From the NCBI GenBank assembly GCA_016191305.1, contig JACPOX010000021.1:1-6594 (forward strand): a DNA stretch of 6,594 bases. Direction: 5' to 3'. The notes under the pieces were generated by a model. It saw only the letters and a list, made by a program, of their open reading frames with translations. It did not search any database and was not told the origin of the DNA. This document shows positions 1-6,349 of the stretch, piece after piece; the first letter of the stretch is position 1, and every line of letters starts with the position of its first letter. The position numbers and the translations under genes are program-made. This DNA comes from Legionella longbeachae (GTDB lineage Bacteria > Pseudomonadota > Gammaproteobacteria > Legionellales > Legionellaceae).

Positions 1-213
1 ATAAGAAAACCCCTGGAAGGATCTCGTACTAGAGAGGGGACTCCCGAAAAAGACATACTAGAAAAACATCCGGAGCTTTACTCAGATATGACATTAGATC
101 ATGCTTTTAAAAAAAGAATGTTATGTCATTCTGATAAGTTTTTTAAGGCGCAAAAAGTTTCAGAATGGCAAAAGAATAAAGTTGTTTATGAAAAGCTAAA
201 AAAGGATAAATAA
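1..213 (+). CDS. C-terminal fragment of an unidentified protein with a J-domain-like end
   Basis: Frame 1 is open from the left edge to a TAA at 211-213, giving 70 residues of a protein whose start lies outside the window. The first 15 or so residues are basic and polar. Residues from about 19 to the end resemble a J-domain: a DILEKH stretch, then a helix-II-like segment DHAFKKRMLCHSDKF, then a helix-III-like segment EWQKNKVVYEKLKKDK. The spacing matches DnaJ-type domains, but the invariant HPD tripeptide reads HSD. In the J-domain family the HPD motif is needed to stimulate Hsp70 ATPase, so this copy may not act as a normal co-chaperone. The gene converges with the OTU-like gene, the two stops being 16 bases apart, and no hairpin terminator is visible between them. 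The coding assignment rests on the uninterrupted frame and protein-like composition. The family call is an inference. Confidence 0.6.
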   Translation: MRKPLEGSRTREGTPEKDILEKHPELYSDMTLDHAFKKRMLCHSDKFFKAQKVSEWQKNKVVYEKLKKDK

Positions 214-229
214 AAATCTATTCTGTATC

Positions 230-805
230 TTATTTCAATTTAACACGTCTAAACTCAGCTTCTTGCAAACGAGCAGCAAATGACTCATCAGATTCTTTTT
301 CACCTTTTTCATCAATCGCAGCCTCAGCTGTATCAATAAGGCTCACATCGATTTTATTTTTCACTTGGGCAAACAAACCAAGAGTAGATGAAGCATGAAC
401 TAGATCTCTAATGTTTTCTCTATAAAGGTCAACTTTATTCTCTTGAACTTGAGAGCTTACAGTTGCTGCAATTATTTGTTCTTCCTTTATAGAGAACGTT
501 TTATCTTTAGCTAGCATCTCACCATGCTGAGTTTTTTCTAAAGTATTTGAATCTGAAGTCAAGATTTGTTCCGAAGATTTTTGGTTTTTTTCAGAAACAA
601 TTGTCTCTTCAACAAATTTTTTGCGGGGTTCTGGCAGCTGTTCTACTTGGGTTGTCCAATGTGCATTACTTTCATTATTGAGAGTGATCGTAGAATAATT
701 CGGAGTAAGTACGCCGTTTTCTTTATTGACAACGAAGAGGTTTACATGAAGCTGTGCAGCAATTTCTTTCAAATCACTATGTGTTGCCCATCTTCCTGGT
801 TCCAT
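230..805 (-). CDS. C-terminal part of a frameshifted OTU-like deubiquitinase, with MIU-like motif
   Basis: This 191-residue frame carries the back half of an OTU cysteine protease. Residues 6-26 (WATHSDLKEIAAQLHVNLFV) match the OTU segment before the last strands. Residues 47-51 (NAHWT) hold the likely catalytic His49. After residue 60 comes a polar, low-complexity linker rich in Ser, Glu and Lys. The C-terminus (173-184, DESFAARLQEAE) fits the ubiquitin-binding MIU pattern, in which a central Ala is followed by L-Q-x-x-E. The start ATG at 803-805 has no convincing Shine-Dalgarno sequence and lies 29 bases inside the upstream frame, so independent initiation looks weak. The frame is open only from about 30 codons upstream of the ATG, where a TAG closes it. 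By itself it lacks the catalytic Cys. It is best read as the 3' part of one gene spanning 230-1304; a genuine two-subunit protein made by translational coupling is the less likely alternative. An acidic stretch about 20 residues from the end could serve as an E-block Dot/Icm secretion signal. Confidence 0.7.
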   Translation of the reverse strand: MEPGRWATHSDLKEIAAQLHVNLFVVNKENGVLTPNYSTITLNNESNAHWTTQVEQLPEPRKKFVEETIVSEKNQKSSEQILTSDSNTLEKTQHGEMLAKDKTFSIKEEQIIAATVSSQVQENKVDLYRENIRDLVHASSTLGLFAQVKNKIDVSLIDTAEAAIDEKGEKESDESFAARLQEAEFRRVKLK

Positions 806-1304
806 AATCTTGTATAAGTTTTTCTTGAAGTGAATCGGCAGTCTTTTCGGCTAAGTTCAAGATTTCAGGAGATAGTGCGAGCTCATTAAATTGACTGATT
901 TTTTGTAGAGAGGCATTTTGTGTTAGGAAGTACCGTACCAATTCCATAAATTTACCATACACCGTTGTTCCTTCAATCAAGGTTAGCTTATCTTCTAACA
1001 GTGTTTCTATTTTTATTTTGTTCAATAAATCCATCTTGCCTACATTTACCGCAATCTTTCTTAAAGACATTTGTAAAACCAATAAAAGATTTTTTTGATA
1101 ATCATTAGGGGAGTGATATAGCTTGGATAAATCAATGTCAATGATGTTTTGAAGGCTAATATTATCAAGACCTTCATTTTTCCATCGGTGAAAAGTATCG
1201 CTTCTTTCCTCTTTAAATTCCTGCTGGATAATTTCTATCAAGCCTATTGCAAAGGCATAAAAACCGCAATCGCCACCACCAGGATTATTGATTGTATATG
1301 ACAT
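777..1304 (-). CDS. N-terminal part of a frameshifted OTU-like deubiquitinase (Cys box)
   Basis: This 175-residue frame opens with the OTU catalytic box: residues 8-18 read PGGGDCGFYAF, with Cys13 the probable nucleophile. The canonical Asp three residues before the Cys is Gly here. Residues 25-155 are mostly helical-looking and have no OTU signature. In the joined protein Cys and His are about 200 residues apart, which suits the Legionella Lot-type OTU proteases, known for a helical insertion after the Cys loop. The product would cleave ubiquitin from host proteins if translocated. The frame ends with unrelated residues (GTRKMGNT) at a TAG (777-779), while the OTU sequence continues in the +1 frame. 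Initiation at 1304 places the Cys box almost at the N-terminus. The Shine-Dalgarno is poor, a GGTAAG about 10 bases upstream. Transcription probably starts from the promoter at 1339-1371. Whether the break is a mutation, a sequencing error or slippage cannot be told here. Confidence 0.72.
   Translation of the reverse strand: MSYTINNPGGGDCGFYAFAIGLIEIIQQEFKEERSDTFHRWKNEGLDNISLQNIIDIDLSKLYHSPNDYQKNLLLVLQMSLRKIAVNVGKMDLLNKIKIETLLEDKLTLIEGTTVYGKFMELVRYFLTQNASLQKISQFNELALSPEILNLAEKTADSLQEKLIQDYGTRKMGNT
819..823 (-). other. Probable frameshift site in the OTU-like gene (A5 run)
   Basis: On the minus strand the codons read CAA GAA AAA CTT ATA, with five A in a row. Dropping one A gives CAA GAA AAC TTA TAC AAG ATT ATG GAA, which runs straight into the downstream OTU frame as QENLYKIME. 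The shift must lie between the upstream TAG of the second frame (about 865) and the TAG of the first (777); this run is the only homopolymer of five or more that I see in that interval. The exact base is inferred. Confidence 0.55.
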
Positions 1305-1338
1305 AGATATTTATCTTACCGTTTAATTTATTATCTTT

Positions 1339-1371
1339 ATTATAACGCATTCATATTAAGAAATTATTATG
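1339..1371 (-). promoter_or_regulatory. Promoter with PmrA-like tandem boxes for the OTU-like gene
   Basis: Read on the minus strand: CATAATAAT (1371-1363), two bases, CTTAATATG (1360-1352), seven bases, then a perfect -10 TATAAT (1344-1339). The two 9-bp boxes match the Legionella PmrA tandem element, cTTAATatT as I recall it, at 7 and 8 of 9 positions. The proximal box takes the place of a -35, as expected for an activator-dependent promoter. The expected transcript start is about 27 bases before the ATG at 1304. The facing promoter has the same spacing throughout, which strengthens both calls. Confidence 0.62.
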
Positions 1372-1407
1372 GACATTAACATTTATTCATTTAATTTTAT
1401 ACTTATT

Positions 1408-1440
1408 CTTAATAATTAGTTAATAGTCTTGGTGTAGAAT
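1408..1440 (+). promoter_or_regulatory. Promoter with PmrA-like tandem boxes for the CTIL-ending membrane protein
   Basis: CTTAATAAT (1408-1416), two bases, GTTAATAGT (1419-1427), seven bases, then TAGAAT (1435-1440) as -10. Both boxes keep the TTAAT core with an 11-bp period, so they lie on one face of the helix. They match the recalled PmrA consensus cTTAATatT at 8 and 7 of 9 positions. No TTGACA-like -35 is present, in keeping with activator dependence. The start point would fall near 1448, leaving a leader of about 25 bases before the ATG at 1473. Confidence 0.65.
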
Positions 1441-1472
1441 ATTGAATCATCTGGGTTTATTGGTGATCATTA

Positions 1473-2879
1473 ATGCAAGAAAAAAAATTAGAAGAAGTTT
1501 TTCAAGAAGACTTGGAAAATGATACGATAATAGAAATTACTGAATTAGAGTCAGACTCCAGTTCTGAAAGTTCGCAGTTAATTCCAAAAAAAGAAATCAT
1601 ACCGATTAGCATCGCGCAAAATCAAGGGTTATATGATTTAAATCAACTTTTGCAAATGGATGGACAATTCCATTTTTATACAGCAGCAACCCCCTTCGAG
1701 TTTGCTATACAGGAAGCTTTAAAGCAACAACCGGGCAGTCCCTTTCTTTCAATTGCTACTCTTGGTGGACAGACAATACAAACAACAGTGAACGTCGGTA
1801 GTGTTATTGCAAGACGATTAGGTTTGGAAAAAATATCAAATTTTGTGCATGATATATCACAATCGAAATTGCCTTTGGTTTTTTCTGCCTTAGGAACTTC
1901 GACCAAGCTTTGGTTTGTGTTCAAGCCGATGTTTAAACATACGCCACCTATTGTCCAAGCCGTTGCTGTGCCAAGCGCATCTATGGCCTTGTCTTTCGGT
2001 GCACTTTTTTTTCTGCCAAAGCTGATTCAATGTTTCTTAGAAAAATCTCCTCAACACAATCGAAAAAAAGCGATTTCCAAAGTGGAAATTGCAGGGCAAG
2101 CTATCTGTGGTTTTATTGCTCATGACAGTAATGTTGTAGGTATTATGAATCTGTTGAAGTTACAGGAACAAACAATTTTTCCTTTTATGCAACGCGTATC
2201 GAATGCGCAAATGATTTATATCCCTGCATTGTTTGGACTTGTGGGCATTGCTGACAAATTATGTCATACCTCAAAATCACCTCTAGCACACAAAGTGAGT
2301 GATTATTTCTTAAATCCAGTTTCGTATATGGGGCAAGAAATATTGCAAAGTGTATATCTTTGGTTCCAAATTGAAGCAATGATAGCAGCCAAAAATAAAA
2401 AAATATCAACAACAACGTTTTGGGTTGTAACAGGTGTTTGTTCAACAATGGGACTATTGAAAGTGGGTGTTTCGCTATTCAATTATTTTAAAAATGTTAT
2501 CCCCTCAAAACAATCTGAACGTCAACAATTTTATCCAGATATCTTGCAAGAAATGAATAATGTTATTGATGGCTGGCCGGTTGCTGAATTAAATGAGGAC
2601 TTAAAAGAAAAAAATAATACTGAAAACATTATCGAAATTCACGAGATGAAACAAGAGGACACTATAAAGGTTCTACCGCGTAATCATTTTGAGAATAACA
2701 TAATAGAAATATTCGATGACAGTGAAGAAGAGAACAACGAGATAAAAGATCCTTTAAGTATGGATGAAATGTATAACAATTGTTCTTCAGCATTAGTTAA
2801 TTTATCGATATTCAGCCAACCTATTGAACGTTTTTCGCAGATGGCGAGAAGTTACTCATCCGATTGCACAATTCTTTGA
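1473..2879 (+). CDS. Unrecognised multi-pass membrane protein with SIM-like motifs and C-terminal CaaX box; candidate effector
   Basis: I do not recognise the family of this 468-residue protein. Residues 1-45 are acidic and contain IIEI (19-22) followed by an acidic, Ser-rich run (24-34). The middle holds hydrophobic stretches at about 133-150, 160-188, 246-262, 287-305 and 314-336, several of them long enough to span a membrane. The tail from about 345 is polar and acidic, with two more IIEI segments (386-389 and 410-413); the last is followed by DDSEEE. All three look like SUMO-interacting motifs. The protein ends in Cys465-Thr-Ile-Leu, a CaaX box whose Leu favours geranylgeranylation by host GGTase I. 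These features, and a PmrA-like promoter, suggest a translocated Dot/Icm effector that sits in a host membrane with both ends in the cytosol. Start: ATG 1473 has GGTGA six bases upstream. Only the coding call is firm; the effector role is inferred. Confidence 0.85.
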   Translation: MQEKKLEEVFQEDLENDTIIEITELESDSSSESSQLIPKKEIIPISIAQNQGLYDLNQLLQMDGQFHFYTAATPFEFAIQEALKQQPGSPFLSIATLGGQTIQTTVNVGSVIARRLGLEKISNFVHDISQSKLPLVFSALGTSTKLWFVFKPMFKHTPPIVQAVAVPSASMALSFGALFFLPKLIQCFLEKSPQHNRKKAISKVEIAGQAICGFIAHDSNVVGIMNLLKLQEQTIFPFMQRVSNAQMIYIPALFGLVGIADKLCHTSKSPLAHKVSDYFLNPVSYMGQEILQSVYLWFQIEAMIAAKNKKISTTTFWVVTGVCSTMGLLKVGVSLFNYFKNVIPSKQSERQQFYPDILQEMNNVIDGWPVAELNEDLKEKNNTENIIEIHEMKQEDTIKVLPRNHFENNIIEIFDDSEEENNEIKDPLSMDEMYNNCSSALVNLSIFSQPIERFSQMARSYSSDCTIL

Positions 2880-2898
2880 ATGAAAAAAAGGAAAAATC

Positions 2899-3411
2899 AT
2901 GAAAAAAGTTAGTATCTTATTTAGCATATTATTTTTGTTTTGCAGTAGTTTCTCAACACAGGCTAGCATAGCAGCACAATCTAAAAGGGATAATAAAGTT
3001 TCAGTATTATTCGTTCAAACAGCCCCTAGTGCCAAAATAAAAAGCATGGGCGAGACAAACAAATTCTTAAAAATTACATTGGATAAAGTGAATTCTAAGG
3101 TAATATATTTTAGCAATCGTCCTAAACGTGTTTATGGCAAATTAGAAGCTGAAAAATTTACTGTAATGTGGGAATCTTATTTCAAAAAAAATCCACCCAA
3201 TGTTGCGATACAAACATCTTATCAGACGAGAGGGGATAAGATGAAAGAATTTACACTCATTGGAACCTTGACCAATCCTGTCTATGATTCAAAAGCACAT
3301 AGTATGACTTATACGATTCAGTTAGAAAAAGGCCAGCAAGTAACTCGCCATCAATTGGGACAAACCACATTGTTTTTTGATGATGTACCTTTTAACCCAG
3401 GTGGGTTTTAA
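2899..3411 (+). CDS. Small exported protein of unknown function
   Basis: This 170-residue protein starts with a typical Sec signal peptide: MKK, a hydrophobic core (residues 4-16), and a probable cleavage site after Ala22 (STQA-SIAA). Cys15 is preceded by Phe and does not form a lipobox, so the mature protein is likely soluble in the periplasm. The mature part is about 148 residues and looks beta-rich, with a conserved-looking IYFSNRPKRVYGKL segment near 69-82 and an aromatic, Gly-rich end. I recall similar short secreted proteins of unknown role in Legionella, but cannot confirm that here. The ATG at 2899 has a good AAGGAA Shine-Dalgarno five bases upstream. The gene begins 19 bases after the stop of the membrane-protein gene, with no terminator between, so it is probably at least partly cotranscribed with it. 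The 22-bp hairpin just downstream ends the unit. Confidence 0.88.
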   Translation: MKKVSILFSILFLFCSSFSTQASIAAQSKRDNKVSVLFVQTAPSAKIKSMGETNKFLKITLDKVNSKVIYFSNRPKRVYGKLEAEKFTVMWESYFKKNPPNVAIQTSYQTRGDKMKEFTLIGTLTNPVYDSKAHSMTYTIQLEKGQQVTRHQLGQTTLFFDDVPFNPGGF

Positions 3412-3425
3412 CCCAAAAAGTAACA

Positions 3426-3472
3426 AAAAGTAGCCTTGATGGAGCGCCCAGCGCTCCATCAAGGCTACTTTT
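3426..3472. terminator. Bidirectional Rho-independent terminator
   Basis: A perfect 22-bp stem (3426-3447 with 3451-3472) closes a 3-base loop, CCA. The arms begin with AAAA and end with TTTT, so each strand has a short U-tract after a GC-containing stem. It lies 14 bases after the stop at 3411 and 5 bases before the convergent stop at 3478, so it can end both transcripts. Confidence 0.88.
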
Positions 3473-3477
3473 GATAG

Positions 3478-4848
3478 TTACCCCAAAAGAATCTTGATAA
3501 TTTTCAATTTAAATAGGTTATATGGGGCATATTTGATTGGTAACTCAAACCAAAAAGGTTTTTTCAAGATGCTTTTGTAGTGGCTAAATGCTTTAAATCC
3601 AGCTTCGCCGTGATAACTTCCCATCCCGCTTTCTCCAACACCACCGAAAGGGAGTTCCGAGTTACCAACATGCATAATCACATCATTGATGCAGCCACCA
3701 CCAAAAGAAATTTCATGTAAAATTTGAGTTTGTAGCGCTGAGTTTTTACCGAAGATATAAAATGCCAAAGGCCGTGGGCGCATTTTTATTTCTTGCAGCA
3801 CAGATTGATAATCAGTAAAAGAAATGACAGGTAAGATAGGTCCAAAAATCTCTTCTTTCATTACTTCATCAGTAAAATTGACATCCTTAAGAATGGTTGG
3901 CTCAATGTAATTTTCCGTTTCTATGACTTGTCCACCTGAAAATATTTTTTGTGGATCAATTAGTTTTTTTAAGCGCTGCAAATGTTTTTGATTAATTATT
4001 CGCACATAACTTTCACTTTCAAGTGGATTTGGTCCGATAATTTTATTGATTTGCTTTTTTAGTTCTTCTAATAAGGGTTGATAAATGGAGTGTTCAACTA
4101 GAAGATAATCAGGAGCAATACAAGTTTGTCCTGCATTTAAAAACTTACCCCAGACAATTCTTTGCGCTGAGAGCTTGAGGTTAGCATCGGCAAAAACCAT
4201 ACAAGGGCTTTTGCCACCTAATTCAAGTGTAAGCGACGTTAAGTGTTCCGCTGCAGCTTTTGCTACAATTTTACCTACAGTAGTACTTCCAGTAAAAAAT
4301 AGTTTATCAAAACGATGACTAAGAAGTTCTTCAGTGATATCAGCCCCTCCTTCAAAGACACAAAGATAAGCAGGATCAAAGTTTTGATTAATAATTTTCG
4401 CGATTACAGATGAAGTATTTTCGGTTAATTCACTTGGTTTAATAATACTGGTATTACCTGCTGCTATGGCCGAAACTAATGGGACTAAAGTGAGTTGGTA
4501 GGGATAATTCCAAGCACCAATTATTAGAGTCGTTCCATAGGGTTCAGGTAAAATGAAACTTTTGCCCGGTTGATTTACTAATCCTGTTTTTATTGATTTT
4601 TTCTTAGCCCATTTATGAATGTTTTTTAAAGCTTTCTCAATTTCATGATAAATAAAGGCCAGTTCAGTTGCATACGTTTCAAATTTAGATTTTTTAAAAT
4701 CAGCATAAATTGCTTCATAGAGCATTTGTTCATTATTCTTGAGAATTGTTTTTAACTTTCGCAATTGTTCTATACGATATTTAATTGCTTTAGCTTGTCC
4801 TGCCGTAGCAAATTTTCTTTGTTCTTCAATAACTGTATGCATATTCAT
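3478..4848 (-). CDS. Aldehyde dehydrogenase, class 3-like
   Basis: This cytosolic NAD(P)-dependent enzyme oxidises aldehydes to carboxylic acids. The 456-residue length and lack of a long N-terminal extension fit the class 3 (ALDH3, fatty or aromatic aldehyde) branch of the superfamily. Key parts in order: the oxyanion-hole Asn114 in GAWNYP (111-116); Lys137 in IIKPSE, which binds the cofactor; FTGST (185-189) of the Rossmann fold; general base Glu209 in LELGGKSP; catalytic Cys243 in GQTC; EEIFGP (332-337); and SELPFGGVGESGMG (397-410). All needed residues are present, so it should be active. The C-terminus (about 443-456) is hydrophobic with Lys, reminiscent of the membrane-associating tail of fatty aldehyde dehydrogenases. 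The substrate cannot be told from sequence; coniferyl or long-chain aldehydes are possible. Start: ATG 4848 has a modest AGG nine bases upstream; an in-frame ATG two codons later is possible. The gene is monocistronic, with a terminator at its end and a divergent transporter upstream. Confidence 0.95.
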   Translation of the reverse strand: MNMHTVIEEQRKFATAGQAKAIKYRIEQLRKLKTILKNNEQMLYEAIYADFKKSKFETYATELAFIYHEIEKALKNIHKWAKKKSIKTGLVNQPGKSFILPEPYGTTLIIGAWNYPYQLTLVPLVSAIAAGNTSIIKPSELTENTSSVIAKIINQNFDPAYLCVFEGGADITEELLSHRFDKLFFTGSTTVGKIVAKAAAEHLTSLTLELGGKSPCMVFADANLKLSAQRIVWGKFLNAGQTCIAPDYLLVEHSIYQPLLEELKKQINKIIGPNPLESESYVRIINQKHLQRLKKLIDPQKIFSGGQVIETENYIEPTILKDVNFTDEVMKEEIFGPILPVISFTDYQSVLQEIKMRPRPLAFYIFGKNSALQTQILHEISFGGGCINDVIMHVGNSELPFGGVGESGMGSYHGEAGFKAFSHYKSILKKPFWFELPIKYAPYNLFKLKIIKILLG

Positions 4849-5035
4849 AAATTAACGCCTGTGTAAGAAATTTCATTGACCACAATTTTTAAAATCACAT
4901 TCAGGGTTGCAAAAATTCTTATTTATCAGTGATGAAGCACTATTCTAGTCAAATAATGAAGGCATCGCTAGAGGTTAAATAAGCGCGATTAGTCATTTAA
5001 AAAAAGAAACGAGTGTAATCACTATTTAAAATAAA

Positions 5036-5064
5036 TTTACAGAGTCCCCATGATGCTATATATT
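5036..5064 (+). promoter_or_regulatory. Sigma-70 type promoter for the transporter gene
   Basis: TTTACA (5036-5041), a 17-base spacer, then TATATT (5059-5064). The -35 has one mismatch and the -10 one mismatch to consensus. The start would be near 5071, about 19 bases before the ATG at 5090. The rest of the 241-base gap (4849-5089) shows no operator I can name and no convincing promoter for the leftward dehydrogenase gene. Confidence 0.55.
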
Positions 5065-5089
5065 TCGCCTTTTTTGTTAAACAGAATTA

Positions 5090-6316
5090 ATGAACTTATT
5101 CGCCTCCACCACTTCAGATAACTCTAAAAGAACCATTATTTGGTTGGTAGGGGTATTTTTTTTATTGTTCCAATTTTTTTTACAATTATCTTCAGGAATC
5201 ATTATAGGCGCTATAATGCAGGAGCAAAATCTCACTGCATTCACTGCTGGTCTTTTGAGTAGTGCTTTTTATTATGTATATACTTCGATGCAAATTCCTG
5301 TAGGTCTACTTTTTGATCGTTACAATACTCGAATTTTATTATCTTTTAATGCTTTGCTTTGTGCTGCGGGCTGTTTTTTATTTTCTTTGGGTCATAGTAT
5401 TGAGGTATTATTTTTAGGCCGTTTAATCATTGGCGGTGGATCTTCTTTTGCTTTTGTAGGCTTAACCCGAATTTTGCGTCAACATTACCCTTTAAAGCAA
5501 TATGCTTTTATGATAGGGCTGACTGAAACTTTGGGATTTACTGTTACGGTATTGAGTATGATCGGGGTAGGATCGTTTATTAACCGCATTAGCTGGCATT
5601 ATTTTCTTGCCGGTGCAAGTGTTATCGGACTACTTATTTCTGTTTTATGCTGGACCTGTATTCCCAATAATAAACCAGTTATACAAAACCAGAATCAATA
5701 TAAAAAACACTTAGTGTTGATGTTAAAAAACAAATTAGTTTGGATTAATGGATTATTTGTAGGGCTGGAATTTTCTGTTATTACTGTTTTTGCAGCAATG
5801 TGGGCCGTGCCTTTTCTCCAATTAAAATTAGACTGTACTCTAGAAATCGCCAGCATACTTACCTCTATGATCTTGCTAGGTGCTGGTTTAAGTTGTCCTA
5901 TTTTTGGCTGGCTATCTATACATCTGGCTAAACGCAAGCCCTTAATTCATATTTCATGTTTATCTACGGCTATCTTGTTTCTATTTATTTTGTTCCTACC
6001 CATACACAATTTGTTTATAGCAGGTGTATTGCTGTTTGCTATTGGCCTTTGTTGTGGGGCTTATATGCTTGCATTTACTATCGCGAATGAATTAGCTCCC
6101 GCAGAATCACTTTGTGCATGCACAGGTTTTACCAATACCTTAGCGATGTTAACCGCTCCTTTGTTACAGCCATTGGTTGGTTATTTATTGGATTATTTCA
6201 AAGGAAATACAATGAGTCATACTTTAAATGATTATCAACAGACTCTATTAATTGTTCCAACTGCTTTAATAATGGCTAGTTTTTTATCGCAATTACTTCC
6301 AGAAAAGCCAAATTAG
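5090..6316 (+). CDS. Major facilitator superfamily transporter, substrate unknown
   Basis: This 408-residue inner-membrane protein has twelve predicted spans, roughly at 16-36, 51-73, 82-101, 105-128, 138-160, 168-190, 215-240, 251-277, 284-303, 305-331, 341-367 and 384-402, with a short hydrophilic loop (191-213) joining the halves. MFS motif A lies between spans 2 and 3 as GLLFDRYNTR (72-81), with the key Asp76 and Arg77; a weaker repeat of it, GWLSIHLAKRKP, starts at 273 in the second half. Length and layout are those of the drug/proton and metabolite transporters. Legionella has many such proteins, including those for siderophores and amino acids, but nothing here identifies the cargo. 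An in-frame TAA at 5078-5080 rules out earlier starts, so ATG 5090 is the only reasonable one; it has no clear Shine-Dalgarno. The divergent dehydrogenase may be unrelated. The gene is followed by a palindromic repeat and not by a classic terminator. Confidence 0.93.
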   Translation: MNLFASTTSDNSKRTIIWLVGVFFLLFQFFLQLSSGIIIGAIMQEQNLTAFTAGLLSSAFYYVYTSMQIPVGLLFDRYNTRILLSFNALLCAAGCFLFSLGHSIEVLFLGRLIIGGGSSFAFVGLTRILRQHYPLKQYAFMIGLTETLGFTVTVLSMIGVGSFINRISWHYFLAGASVIGLLISVLCWTCIPNNKPVIQNQNQYKKHLVLMLKNKLVWINGLFVGLEFSVITVFAAMWAVPFLQLKLDCTLEIASILTSMILLGAGLSCPIFGWLSIHLAKRKPLIHISCLSTAILFLFILFLPIHNLFIAGVLLFAIGLCCGAYMLAFTIANELAPAESLCACTGFTNTLAMLTAPLLQPLVGYLLDYFKGNTMSHTLNDYQQTLLIVPTALIMASFLSQLLPEKPN

Positions 6317-6349
6317 TTCCAATAGATCGTATACCTCACTCTAAATTTA

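Noticed and set aside
566..817. Open frame of 83 codons on the + strand opposite the OTU-like gene
   Set aside because: It is antisense to a frame with recognisable OTU residues, has no ribosome binding site and encodes a Phe- and Cys-rich sequence typical of a shadow frame.
1676..1924. Open frame on the - strand inside the membrane-protein gene
   Set aside because: It is fully contained in a longer, better supported gene and has no start signals or family features.
2185..2448. Open frame on the - strand rich in Leu and Phe
   Set aside because: It is antisense to hydrophobic segments of the 468-residue protein; the composition follows from that.
2930..2943. Possible lipobox around Cys15 of the exported protein
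   Set aside because: The residue before the Cys is Phe, not Gly, Ala or Ser, so lipoprotein processing is unlikely; an ordinary cleavage site after Ala22 is better.
3414..3432. Short direct repeat CAAAAAGTA before the terminator
   Set aside because: Only two 9-base copies in AT-rich sequence, part of it being the terminator stem; no CRISPR or iteron pattern.
4942..4947. TAGAAT on the minus strand as a -10 for the dehydrogenase gene
   Set aside because: There is no matching -35 at a proper distance, and the leader would be nearly 90 bases long; too weak to annotate.
5695..5937. Open frame on the - strand inside the transporter gene
   Set aside because: It overlaps the second half of a clear MFS protein and lacks supporting signals.
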